Made by a program: the position numbers and the translations under genes
Shown here: positions 35,501-46,700 of the stretch, in pieces
Layout: the number at the start of each line of letters is the position of its first letter
How positions within the stretch are numbered: position 1 is the stretch's first letter
Notes under the pieces: generated by a model
What the model was told of the DNA's origin: nothing
Seen by the model: only the letters and a program-made list of their open reading frames with translations
The model's database searches: none
Source: Chinchilla lanigera
Taxonomy: Eukaryota > Chordata > Mammalia > Rodentia > Chinchillidae
NCBI RefSeq assembly: GCF_000276665.1
Contig: NW_004955469.1
Location: forward strand, 12,444,142 to 12,508,141
DNA length: 64,000 nt
Reading direction: 5' to 3'

Positions 35501-35734
35501 CCCCAGGCTGCCACCTGCAGGTCTCAGGAAAGGGAAGAGAAACGACTGTAGATGGGAAATGGTAGCGATGTGACAAGAGCTATTCCATGGAGAATTCTTT
35601 GCTAGGCACCAGCCTAACCCTTGACACTGCTTATCTCTCTTGGGGATGAGATTCCTAATGTCTCATTCAACAAAGTGGCCGGAAACATTGCTTGGGTCAT
35701 TTTATTTAATCAGCATAATACCTTGTCAGGTAGA

Positions 35735-35850
35735 GTTAATCTCTTCATTAAATAGATAGAGTGGGACACAGTTCAGAGATATTAAGCAACTTCCAGAAGT
35801 CACACAGCAAGTAAATGACAGATCTAGGATTAGAACTGTAGCTTGGGCTT
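35735..35850 (-). repeat. MIR fragment, antisense
   Basis: GGGACACAGTTCAGAGATAT, TTCCAGAAGTCACACAGCAA and GATCTAGGATTAGAAC are the antisense MIR core. Confidence 0.65.
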
Positions 35851-36339
35851 GTTCCTTCCCCAAGCCCCAAAGCTCTGAATTCTCTGATGGGCTCTGGACC
35901 AGGGCAGGCACCTGGGGTGGGGGATGGAGCACAGGTCTGATTGTGGAAGGAGACACAAGAGAAATCAAGATCAAGGATCCAAGAAATATCCATTTGTTTC
36001 CTAGCTTCACACTGACTTCCCTTCGCAAAGAGAGTGGAGATTGACCCTCCATGGACAGACACTGAGGGCAAGATCATAGCTCTGCTGTCTGCAGATTTTT
36101 CCAAGCACTTTGCAAACAAGCGTTCACAATCAGAGTCCAAAGAGTACAGCCCAGGGGGGAGCCACCAACTCTGGGAACCCGGGGCAGGGAAATGGTTCAT
36201 TTTCATTTTTATGCTTTGTGTGATTGCTTTATATCTCTTCCAGTGCCTTTAAATTACATTGTTGAAAAAAATACCACCACCCTAGGAAGGCTCCTTAGAG
36301 ACGTTTGACTCAGTAATGTATTCAGTGATGGAAGGAAGG

Positions 36340-36475
36340 GAAGACTCCACCTGGGGAAACTGAGGCGCAGAGAGGTGAGAGATACTCCCATAGTCACAGT
36401 TAGCCACCGAATTGGGCCTAAAACTTAGAGGCCCAGGCACCAGCCTGTTGTCTTTCCACTCCGCTGCACGATCTC
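36340..36475 (-). repeat. MIR fragment, antisense
   Basis: GGGGAAACTGAGGCGCAGAG, CCCATAGTCACAGTTAG and GTTGTCTTTCCACT follow the antisense MIR core in order. Confidence 0.65.
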
Positions 36476-36944
36476 AGGCCGAGCGCAGGGCCAAGCGGGT
36501 GCAGGGCAGGCCTTGGGCGCCGGGTGAAGTCACCGGAGAACAAATGAGGATTTGGAGCAGGGGTACAGCCCTGCCAGGTTTGTGCTTCCCCAGATAACCT
36601 GGTCCTTCCCCATTCTTTCCACTGGTTCTGCCAGAGGGGAGGAGGAGCTAATCTTACAAACCCTAGGCCTGTCCTGGCCTTAGATCCCGGCCTGGGCCAC
36701 ATTCGCTGTGCTGTCTCTTGATGAGCAACAAGGGCCTTCGGCTCAGCCTGGTCCTTGATTCTCACACCTGTCCCCACGCCGTGGGAGATGAGGCACGATG
36801 GAGCTGAGCACCCCACTTGCCGTCAGGGGCCTCTCGGTGTAGGAGGGTGTGCCCCTCACTCGGCCCCAGGGCCCTTTCACAGCATTATCCTATTCAGTTC
36901 TTGCCACAACCTTAAATGGAAGTATTTTCCCCACCATTTAACCC

Positions 36945-37165
36945 TCGCAGGGCAGTTTTAGGCTCATAGCAAAACTGAGCAGAAAGTTCCCATGTACTCC
37001 CAGCCCCACCCTGGGCAGCCTGCCCACCATCGGCACTGCCCGTCACATGCGGGGACCGACCTGTGTCGCTACATCATCCCCAGAGTCCACAGTACGCTTC
37101 AGGTCACTCTGGGTGTTGGACACTGACGGATTAACTAACAGTCAACTTGTAACATCCAGCGTGGT
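36945..37165 (-). mobile_element. L1 3' UTR-like fragment, antisense
   Basis: GGCTCATAGCAAAACTGAGC, AAAGTTCCCATGTACTCCCA and CATCATCCCCAGAGTCCACA resemble antisense L1M 3' UTR sequence. Edges are approximate. Confidence 0.5.
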
Positions 37166-37790
37166 GCTGGGTGTGGAAGATCCACCTGGGGCTTGTTGTC
37201 AACAGCATGAAAGAGAACTGGAAGAGAAGATGGTGCGCTCTTGATTCTCCTGGAGAAGCTTGTTACGCTGGCTTTCCTGATATGAACTCGACACTTCTCA
37301 CCATCAGAGGAGCTTGGGTCCTCGCTGTCACTGAGGATGGCTGCGGTTCTCCTTGGGGGAGCTCTGGTCCTGACCTTGAGCATCGCTTCCTGGCTCCAGT
37401 GCAGATCCCTCAGCCTGCTGGCACAGATCCTTCATCCCGCTAGTGCAGACTTTCTAGCTTCCACCCTTGGCCTTTGGGCCTTCCCAGTGCAGATCCTTGA
37501 TACAGACTTGCATGAGACACGGTCATGGGTTCTAGGCTTCCAGCTGGACTCGTGGATGACACAGCCGTGGGCTGCATTTGTGCAGGGCATTGTCATGGGA
37601 TCCAGGCCTTCAGCTGGATTCTTTGGGTCTTTAGTGCATGACAGATCTCTTGCACTCTTTTACATCTCACTCTTTGGGGTGAATATTATGAAATAATCCT
37701 GTAAATTACGTGTCCTGTGTCAAATCTTTTCCTTTGTGAACCCTGACTACAACGGACTCTCCCTGGGTTAGGAGAAGAGGCAGGGTTTTA
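37166..37790. other. Unidentified, possibly LTR-derived
   Basis: Repeated phrases (CAGTGCAGATCC-T twice; TCATGGG-TC-AGGC twice) and a GTGAACCCTGACTAC end suggest an old LTR remnant, but no boundaries can be fixed. Confidence 0.25.
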
Positions 37791-38444
37791 AAGTGACCAT
37801 TTTATGGGGGAAGCAGCTAGGTGAGGAAAAGGTCACATGGCAGGAGGTGGCCGGGATCCGAGGGTGGATCTGTGAGACTGTATGCCGGGCCACACAGCCT
37901 CCTCCTGAGGGCTCACCTTGCGACAGGCACAGCTGCCGCTGGAGATGGATCCAAACCAGGCAGGTCTGCTGTCTCGGAGCTCACAGTCCAATGCGGACAC
38001 AGATGCACCTGAGTGTGTTTTGTTTTGACAGAGCCGCCAGCCCTCACCCGGCTTCCCCGCCTGTTGCACTGGCTAGGGACAGACTGTGGCAGAGGTTAAA
38101 GAGTGGAACAGGCTGGCACTTGAGACATTCCTGTAGTGACTCAGGACAGTACTGTAACATCAATGGAGCAACAGTTACTACCGAAATGGATCACTACCCT
38201 AGGAACGCACCACGCAGGCTTCCCCTTGCTCTCGCTCACCCTCATCTCCAGGTACCTGGGTATGTGCAGGGCTGGGGTCAGTGTCCCTTTCTCCCCAGCA
38301 GGCCACTCTGGGCTTCCTGGTCAGGTCCTGGCCTCCTACAAGGCTGTACTGCTCTGCATTTCTCTAGTCTAGCTGCTACCAGCCTTCTGGAGGGGCCTGG
38401 TTGCCGCTGGGAGGGTGGCCTGATCCAGAAGCTATTTTCTTTTT

Positions 38445-38640
38445 CCAAGGCCGCGGGGATAGCAGAAAGAACCTGGCTTTGGAGTGTGACTGACTTGCAC
38501 TCTGCCCTTGTACCTGCCTGGGCGTGACGACCCTCAGTTTCCTAATATGAACATTGTGGTGTTAAACCCCAAAGAGGGTTTAAGGATTTGAGAATGCAGT
38601 ATAACTCCTGTCACATAACGGGTGCTCGGAAGTTGGTGGC
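38445..38640 (+). repeat. MIR fragment
   Basis: AGAACCTGGCTTTGGAGTGT, CTCTGCCCTTGTACC and GACCCTCAGTTTCCTAATAT match the sense MIR layout through the 3' CACATA--GGTGCTC motif near 38612-38628. Confidence 0.65.
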
Positions 38641-39009
38641 CCTTTTTTCTGAGTCAGAGGAGAGGACCCCTAGCATGCCCCAGCTCTGACGTAGTTCTTG
38701 TCTAGAAAATATGCCTAAAGAGGCAGGCAGGCAAGAGGCCAAGGGATCTGCTGCTCCAATTTCCCAGCCTGACAAATAGGAATCAATTTCTCCTCTTTCG
38801 AGCCATTAAAACTCATCACCCATGAAGCAGATCCATGTGCCTTATCTGATTTTCATTTTGGAAACCTAGTATCAATACTGACTTTCTCATGGAGAGCCGG
38901 GGTGGAGAGGAGCTTGTTAGCCTGGTGTCTCTTTCTCCTGTCATTGGCCATGCGGTTCCCCACTTCCCACTTCCAGGCCAGCGGAGAGCGATTGTTCTTT
39001 TCCTAAAGT

Positions 39010-39135
39010 ACGTTGGAGACTTCTGGGGAGTTTATTAAATGCAGGTTCCAGGTTTCCTCCTCCCACCCCAGATCGGCTAAACAGAAATCTCCCGAGGTAT
39101 CTGGATACTCCCCTCTAGTTTGGGAGTCACAGCCT
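39010..39135 (+). mobile_element. MER20-like hAT fragment
   Basis: CTGGGGAGTTTATTAAATGC, AGGTTCCAGGTTTCC, AACAGAAATCTCCCGAGGTA and CTAGTTTGGGAGTCAC match the MER20 order without clear terminal repeats. Confidence 0.5.
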
Positions 39136-39349
39136 TAAAGCCTCAGACACGTGCCTCACAGTCTGTCTCTCAGGGAAGAGGATCCAAGAATCAGGCCTGG
39201 GAAGGATTAGGTGGTTTAACAGCAAAGGAGGGGCAGGGAGGGGAGGAAGAAAATCTTGCCATCTTTAATCCTTCCATATTATAAATCATACTGCCCTTAA
39301 CTCTTTACAGAGAGAAGCCCTGCTGGCTTGGTGTAGAAATACACACTCT

Positions 39350-39381
<32 letters not shown>

Positions 39382-39382
39382 C
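39350..39382 (+). repeat. (CA)n microsatellite
   Basis: About 14 nearly uninterrupted CA units following ACTCTACATA. Confidence 0.95.
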
Positions 39383-39463
39383 AGCTGAAACACCAGCTCA
39401 ACCACATATACAGGCAACTTTTGTTAGCTCTTAATGTTTTCCCCCTGTTAAAACAGAAATGTT

Positions 39464-39557
39464 GGGGCCTGGGGATTTAGCTCAGCGGCAAAGCGCCTGC
39501 CTGGCAAGCGCAAGGTCGTGAGTTCGGTTCCCGGTACCAGAGAAAAACCAAAAAAAA
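39464..39557 (+). mobile_element. ID-like SINE, sense, with target duplication
   Basis: Near-consensus body with A box TAGCTCAGCGGC and B box GAGTTCGGTTCCC, tail AGAGAAAAACCAAAAAAAA. AGAAATGTT flanks it at 39455-39463 and 39558-39566. Confidence 0.93.
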
Positions 39558-39768
39558 AGAAATGTTAATATCTCGCTCAAAGACTTAGGGACATAAAATT
39601 ATAAGAGGCTCATGGAGGATACACACAACACAGGTCCTGGCAGACAGTAAGTGTGCCTGCTGGCAACTCCAAATCTGCCGCCCTTTGCCCTACTTTATCA
39701 TAAGGGGGAGGGTCTAGCTAGCCCCTTTTAACATTTCTCCTTTGCCCCCTGATGCAGTGCTCATCTTT

Positions 39769-39788
39769 GTCAGCAGAGGGTGCTAGAG
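39769..39788 (+). promoter_or_regulatory. CTCF-like motif
   Basis: GTCAGCAGAGGGTGCTAGAG fits the core (CAGCAGAGGGTGCTA). Confidence 0.35.
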
Positions 39789-41247
39789 GGACACTGCAAG
39801 GCCTATGCAGGTCGAACCTCTCCTCCTGGCTGGAGGTGCCTGTGTTTTTCCTACAGTGACTGCCTGTGGGAAGCCCATTGTCCCTGGTCCCTAGCAGGGG
39901 TTCTCCTGGGCTCCAATTCCAATCCCTGGGCAACTTGTAAACCACGGCCTCTTCTGGTTCTCAGTGCCTTCTCTGGGAAATTTCCCTCAGCCTTAGGGTG
40001 GCTTTGCATCCTGCGCTGACTGTCTTGTGGCTCTCCTTCGCCCTTTTTAGGAGTTCAGTACCTTTTACTAGTTTATCATACTTTACGTTACACTCTCCTT
40101 ATTCAAGTTGCCGGTGTCCTGACAGGACTGTAATATTTCTGTCTCTTGACAGGACTGTAAAAGATGACAGATGTTTTAAACTGGTAGTGTACCTGCTCTC
40201 ACCTCAAAAAAAGGATGATTGCACATATCACTCAGTGATAGGGAAAATTACCACACAACACTAGCAACTATGCCAACTCTAAAATTTGCATCTCCAACCC
40301 AAACAAATGACTTCCTTCTTTGAGGAAGTGTTACCGCTGTGTTCATTTGGTGACAGTCTAGAAAGGCCTGCAGCGTAACGTGAGGAAAGGAGCAGTCACA
40401 CCCAACATCTCTGCAGCTGGCTTAGAACACACCAAGTTCTGCAGAGATCACGAGGCAGTGAAAGATTGTACTTCCAGAAACTCTTGTAAACCCAGGGCAA
40501 AAACTGGTGATAGGAAACATGACACAAGAGGCAGAGGACCTGCTCTTCTTGGATGAGAGTAATACGGGGCTCCAGAAGGAGCCAACAAGCTGAGCTACTT
40601 TGTTCTCAGTGCACTTGGGCTGAGCCTGTGCCTGGTTCAGAAGCCTCAACTCACAGCCGCCCTCTCTACCCTTTGCCATTTGTGTAATATAAATACAGGA
40701 GTAAAATGGCTAAGAAGAACCCATCCGCATCATTCTACAGGAACATATGAGTTCCATGGGCTCCAGGGATAGGGCAACATTCTGGTACCCTAGCGGACAG
40801 AGCAGCCGCACTGCTTCCTGACCCTTACAGAACCTTAACCAACTTTGTTCTGGCGGGTTTGGTCACTTTTCCCCCACTTCAATAGCTGGCAACAGGGATA
40901 AAGGCAGACCCTGGCGTGGACCATCTGTGGCCAGTGGCCCGGATGTGTGGTCTTGCCTCCCCGTTACACTGTGCTGGGTGTGTGGACAGGCATGTGCATG
41001 ATCCCCTGGGTGGAATCGAGGGTCCTTGCGCTCAACCCTGGGCCGTTCCTACCAGGAGGATCCTGACTGAATTATAAACATGGCAGAAACTTAGAGAACA
41101 AGGGAGTTGCAAGGGAAGGATTTAGGGGCTAGGCCAAAGCCCTTGCGGCGCTCACGCTGTGGATTAATGCCGTCAATTTAGCCACAGCAAGAGCTGAATT
41201 TCTGGTAAATTAATGCTGAAGTCAGGCTGGGTCGGGATTAACACAGA

Positions 41248-41266
41248 TGGCCACTAGATGGCACTG
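41248..41266 (+). promoter_or_regulatory. CTCF-like motif
   Basis: TGGCCACTAGATGGCACTG closely fits the CTCF core (CCAS-YAG-RKGGC-RC). Sequence match only; occupancy unknown. Confidence 0.45.
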
Positions 41267-41554
41267 TCTCACCATTATCCGCCCAGGGCAATGTCAGTGC
41301 TGGCGAACAGCCAACTCCAAGTGGTGGAGAAAGTTTTAAAATTTCTGTTGTCACAAACGCCCAAAGGAGAACATCATCTCTCAGAGGGAGAGGGAGGGAA
41401 TACTGTTCGACTCACTGCCCCAGACAGTGTGGGTCTCAGGATGCTAGGGGCGCTTTTTTTCCGGCTGTTAATCGTTATGCTTCACGATGACTGCTGATTA
41501 GACTGTGTTAGGAAGGGGACCCCCAAGTTTGTGACACAGAAGGGACCCTAGAGA

Positions 41555-41700
41555 GCTCAAGTCCAGCCCCTTCCTGTTTGGATGAGGAGGTCTGGAAAAA
41601 GAAGGTCGTTTTCTAAGGACACAAAGCTAGTGGAGAAAGAAGCAGGACCTGAACCTGAGGCTGAGAGTCTTGCGCAGAGCTCCGTGCACCCCCTCCCCAA
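41555..41700 (-). repeat. MIR fragment, antisense
   Basis: GTCCAGCCCCTTCCTG, GATGAGGAGGTCTGG, AAGGACACAAAGCTAGTGGA and AGCAGGACCTGAACC follow the antisense MIR/MIR3 order. Confidence 0.6.
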
Positions 41701-43380
41701 GCTCCCTGTGTGCTGGCCATCCCCGCCCCTAACAGCTACAGAGCACATACTGTATGCTCTCTTCTTTTCTCTGTGGCCAAACAACTGTACACTTAAGATG
41801 CCACAGCGTGTCGGGGACCAGATCTGAGTGACCGGGCAACACAGCTGGGGGTCAATTTCCCGTCCCTTGGTCCAATATGCTTGCCAAAAACATCCACTCT
41901 TTCCATAAACAATGGCTGAAGTGATGAGAATTCAGACAAAGGTAGTGGGGCAATTCCATAACCATGGCGGCTCAAATGGGGTACCCCGGCCTGAGCTGGC
42001 TGGAGGCTCCAGCCTGAGGCCCCACTGGACACCTGCGTGACCAGGAGCCTTTGGAAGCTACAACTGTGACCACGAAGGGGCAGTGTTTCATTGTACTCTG
42101 CTTGGTCGATGAGCTCATTCTCCAAGCACTGAAGAAAGTAAATCTTTTTAGGGACCAGAAAAGTAGGTGAAATAATATTCTAAATGTAGAAAGGAGACAC
42201 ATATGCCAGTCTGGACTTGAAAGATGACCTCTCAAGGGCAGTTATCTTGTTCTTCTGCCCATCTCTCTACTTAGTCCAGTAGCTGTAGGGCGGGCACAGC
42301 TGTGAAACTGGAGAACGGTGTGTCTACCTTTTTGCACACAGGCCTTCTTCCATGGTCCAGAGCTGTTCAGAGCTTTCAAAGTACTCTGCAGGCGTTTGTT
42401 GCTCTCAGAAATAATGGTCTAGACTCCTGTAGGAGGTACTTCAGTCTGAGCATCCCCAAGCCAGTCCATCTTTACCTGCTCTGTGCTTTACCTGGCTGCG
42501 AGATTGGGCCCAGTTACCCAGTCCGCATCTGTCTTCTCAGATACAGGCAGCACCTGCTTTGCCGCAGCCTCATGCCACTGCTGTACTCATTATTGACCAT
42601 TCCACTGGGATATTAAGCACTTTGGGCTTGGCTTGGGGACAGTTAATCAACAACCTTGTCAGAGTGATGAATTCTTCTAGGGTTATTGCCTAATTAGCTT
42701 GTTTAGAGGGAAAAATCAACCAGGACATCAGCTCTCCGGGAGCCAGAAGGAAGGGGAGAAGTAGGCAGAGGGCTATTGGAGCTCTTCCTGCAGCAGAGTG
42801 TGTCTGAAGTGGGCCGGGACAGGGCCTCCCGCTGGAGCAGGCCTTGTTCTCGAACAGGAGACAGTTTAGGAACTGCAACTCAGAGAAATGCCTCACTCAG
42901 TGGAGTTGAAGAGTAGTGATGCTGAAATGTCACCCAAGGACCACACCCTTCACAGATCTCCAGGCCTACTTCTAGATCTTGTGGATCAGAATCTCTGAAG
43001 ATCTTTTTACAGGTTATTTGAGGTGATACGTGTGCACAAATGTTTGAGAGTTATGGTCTCAGGGGCTTGGGTGTAGAAGAATTAAACAACTCCAACACGG
43101 GAAGGCTCCCCTTTCCACTGGGCATGGATTTTGTAGCATCTTGGTTGTCTGAAAGCTAGCGGTGAACATGAGAGTTGGCAGCAACCTTTCTGGGCTTTGC
43201 TCCTCCAGTCAACCCAACAGCCTATAAGCACTGCATTCTCTGCATGAAATCCCTTCCTTCTTGAAAGCCCTTGAGTGGTCCCTGTTTTCCTGACTATGCC
43301 CTATCAGAATACTCTCAGCTCTTCCCTCCCACTATTCCACACTTTTCCTCTTTCTTATTCCCAACTCTTCCTCCTAAAAT

Positions 43381-43530
43381 TTTTTTTTTTTTTGAGGCAG
43401 GGTCTCACTATGTAGTTTAGGCTGGTCTTGAACTCACTATGTAGCCCAGGATGGCCTCAAACTCACAGCAATTCTCCTGCTTTGGCCTCCCAAGTGCTGG
43501 GATTACAGACGTGTGCTACCACCCCTGGCT
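43381..43530 (-). mobile_element. B1-type SINE, antisense
   Basis: T run, GAGGCAGGGTCTCACTATGT, duplicated AGTTTAGGCTGGTC / AGCCCAGGATGGCC module, CTTTGGCCTCCCAAGTGCTG, GATTACAGACGTGTGCTACC. Confidence 0.88.
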
Positions 43531-43635
43531 TTCTAATTAGTTATTAAACAGAACTAAAAATTTTAAACGTTTAATTTTGCATACATTATAGTGTCTTGGT
43601 TAAGAGGGTAGGTTGAACATTTTATTTTATTTTGT

Positions 43636-43722
43636 GTTTTTATTTTTTGGTACCAAGAATTGAACTCAGGACCTTGTGCTTACCAAGCAGGCACTATGGC
43701 ATTGAGCTACATCCCTGGCCCA
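43636..43722 (-). mobile_element. ID-like SINE, antisense
   Basis: GGTACCAAGAATTGAACTCA, GGACCTTGTGCTTACCAAGC, GCATTGAGCTACATCCCTGG. It is 105 bp from the B1 at 43381. Target duplications not clear. Confidence 0.8.
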
Positions 43723-46700
43723 AACATGTTAAGTTGGGAAAAAGCCTCAGTAAATTCAGTTACCTGTATCTGAAGCTCTCCATGGACCCTATCTCAGGGG
43801 GTCAGGGCCCCGGATGGAGAAAGGAGGTGACAGGAGGCAGAAGGAGAGCACATTCGTGTCAAGCCCCCTGTGATCTTCTACTCTATCTCCCTGGGGCCCG
43901 GAGGTTCTGAACACCAAGTGGGGTGAGTGGGGCTCATTTCCATTCTGAGGAGAAGCAAAGCCGCCCCCGCCCCTCCCTCACAAACAGTAGGACAGCATGC
44001 AGAGCGGCTCTCTGGGACCCTGCTTTCCTGCTACGTTTGGGAGTGTCACGTGTTTTCAGCTGGCCCCCTCACTCGAAACCCCCAGCCCTTCAGAACTGAG
44101 TCTGGGCTTTCAGTCATGTATCTGCTACTTGTAACAGTACAGATCCTCCTTTCAGGGCCTCAGGGATCTCATCTGTAAAATGGACAAAAGGAACTTGGTA
44201 CCCTGATTTCCTCCCCATCTGGTTGTAAATGCTGAAGCCCTGGGGAGTCTGAGCCTTGTTATTTGTTTCTTAAGGACTTCCCGTGTCTCGCCTTCCACTG
44301 TCTGGGTGCCAGAGCGGTCCTTACCCACCTCCTCTGCCTACAGAGACACCACAACATTTCCAGGACCCACAGGTAAGAATCTGGGGTGCCTGAGGTCTTT
44401 AGTTGGTCATATCCATCTTACTTTGGGGCCTTTCTGACCTTGGATGAGGGTGTAAGTCACCCTGAGAACGTGCAGCCCAGGGACACACTGCCCTGTGCTA
44501 GAGTCTAAGGACAAAGGTATTTTTTTTTTCTCTGGTGGACAAGGATTAGTGTCCTCCACCTCCAAGCAGAGAAGCCAGGACCTCTCTGCCATGGCCATCA
44601 GAAGCTCCTTGAGCTCTCTGGAGCCCCAGGGTGGCCCTGAGAATCAGCTTTTTAGGCATTCCATTGAGTAATCTCACCCTTACATCCTTCAGTTTAAATC
44701 CTGGCTCCTAAGCAAAGGCCCATGAGGGAGGAAGCTAGTCTGCATCGCTCTGGACAGCACTTCAGCCAACACAGAGAGGCACGGCCCGTCTCTGCAGGCC
44801 TCATGGTTGATCACAGGCCTGTAAATTGGTGTGTCCTTTCTTCTCTCCCAGGACTCAGGCGTGCTGGAATTTCTATGTGGATTTCAAGCGGAGATGATCT
44901 CTGAGTCCTCCAGCAAACAGTTCATTTGCTCTTCTGGAATTTCCCTTTTAGCAGAGCCTCCATGGACCTACTGGTCTGAGATGTTCGCATGTAGCAGACC
45001 TTATGTAATGGACAGTCTAGCAGTCAAGACACCAGAGCTTCACCTATTAGCTCTGACTTACTTTGAATAGCGTGTTCTTAGCTATAACCATCTGGCTCAC
45101 CAAGCATAGGGTAGGGGGAACATGACCAGCTTCAAGCATGGCTGTGTTTGATCCTCTAGCCACTTGAAAATCTGAGCTGGAGGAAGGAATCGACTCTTTG
45201 GGGATAGGGCCAAACCACCCTAAATAACTGAATACACTGCATCCGCAGATGAACTGGCTGTGTTACCTGATCAAAGGATCCATTCACTTCCAAGTGCTGA
45301 CCTTGATCCTGGCACCAGTGTGTGTGACAGAGTATCCCTGCCTCAGCATCTCACCTCCTGATGGTGTCTGCTCAGGCAGTCACACTTAGGAACGTTCTTA
45401 CCTTCCTAGCTTTTGTGCGTTATTCTCCTTCTGCAGAGATATTTCCAGAGATGAACTCTGAAACTGCAAATTCTCCTGAGTGAGCTCTAGCCCGGTCATT
45501 CTCTGGAAACTCCCCTCAACACTTGTGAGCCATGGTCTTTTTGAGACACCCGAGGATCACTTTGCTGGCTGGAGTGTCCATTCCCTAAAATGTATTTTGG
45601 AGACAGAGCTAAGATTCTTCTTTTGCAGAGCAGAGACTGTTACGGAAAATATGTTTCATTTTGCCATTTAGCAGTGAAACAACAAGCACTCAGACATTAG
45701 AGAATACGACTCCTTGGCAAGCAACACTGAATGAACCAATCCCGGGTCGTGCAGCACATCCCTAGGGTGGGCAAGCTGGCTCATTCTGGCTCTCTCAATA
45801 AATGGATCCAAATGGCGCCAGGTGGGCTAGAGGCAGCTTCTCCCTGCCTTTTGCACAGTGGAATGTGTCCTGTTCACTTTCTAGAGTCCAAGCTGGTGTC
45901 ACGAAGAGCTCACAGGAGCTGCTACCTGGGTATCACCCAGCCAGGGCCCCGGCCCAGACTCCTGGAAGGTGGCTTAGACTCAGTTTCATACAGGGTAGGA
46001 CACAGGGGGCAGCAGACGCCCTTGGAATGAGGCAGCTTCTAGAGTGATCCCTGGGAGCTTATCTTAGAGAAAAGACAAAGAAACTCACATGCCGAAGGCC
46101 CAGGGAGAGTAAAGACACTCTTCCTCCTTTTGGGTCACTCCCTCATTCCTACCGCTGCTGTTCTGCACCACTTGAATTCCGAGACTGCCTACTGCAAGGC
46201 TGACCAGCTCCATCTCACCAAGGACCCCAATGGATAGGAATGCTCCTCAGTGCTTCCAAATCTCTGAGGACAGCTTCCATCCTCTGCCCTGCCTACAGCT
46301 TGAGTCCAATCCACAGCCCACCTGGCACTGTGGACACCTACAGCAGCACGGGCAGCATCTTGGGCAGCAGATGTGCCTCTCGCCTCAGGCAGATGGGAAA
46401 GGCTGAGGCCGGGGTCAGCAATAACAGCAGTTCCGTTCTCTAGTCTGCTAGCTGCGCATTTCTGCAGAGCAGCGGGTCTTCCTAGCCCCATGTGGCTTGG
46501 GTCAAAGTGACATTCGTGCATAGGTATCTCTTCTGCAACTGCAGTAGGGCCAGTGCCCTGTCTGTCAGACAATGAAGTCTCAGCTTTTCCCTCTATTTCC
46601 CCCCTTGAGGAATTAAACTATTTGTTTCTCAGCCTATTGGCTAATTTGTTTATTTTTTAATAAAAAATTCAGTGCAACGTCCATAATTTAAAATTTCACA

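Larger units (their letters stand above)
33291..36944. other. Intergenic, no gene seen
   Basis: Apart from the MIR pieces listed and a MIR-like stretch near 34640-34720, nothing recognised. A short CpG-containing patch at 36460-36540 is too small to be a CpG island. Confidence 0.5.
39567..43380. other. Intergenic, no gene seen
   Basis: Mostly unique; contains two CTCF-like motifs 1.5 kb apart, a MIR (41555) and a MER20-like stretch near 42950-43080. Confidence 0.5.

Noticed and set aside
36460..36540. CpG island promoter
   Set aside because: The CpG-containing patch is under 100 bp and has no associated exon.
37793..38527. Longest open frame, 244 codons, + strand
   Set aside because: Trp/Cys/His/Ser-rich composition with no domain, no splice context, and a MIR overlapping its 3' end. 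It is consistent with a chance frame in GC-rich DNA.
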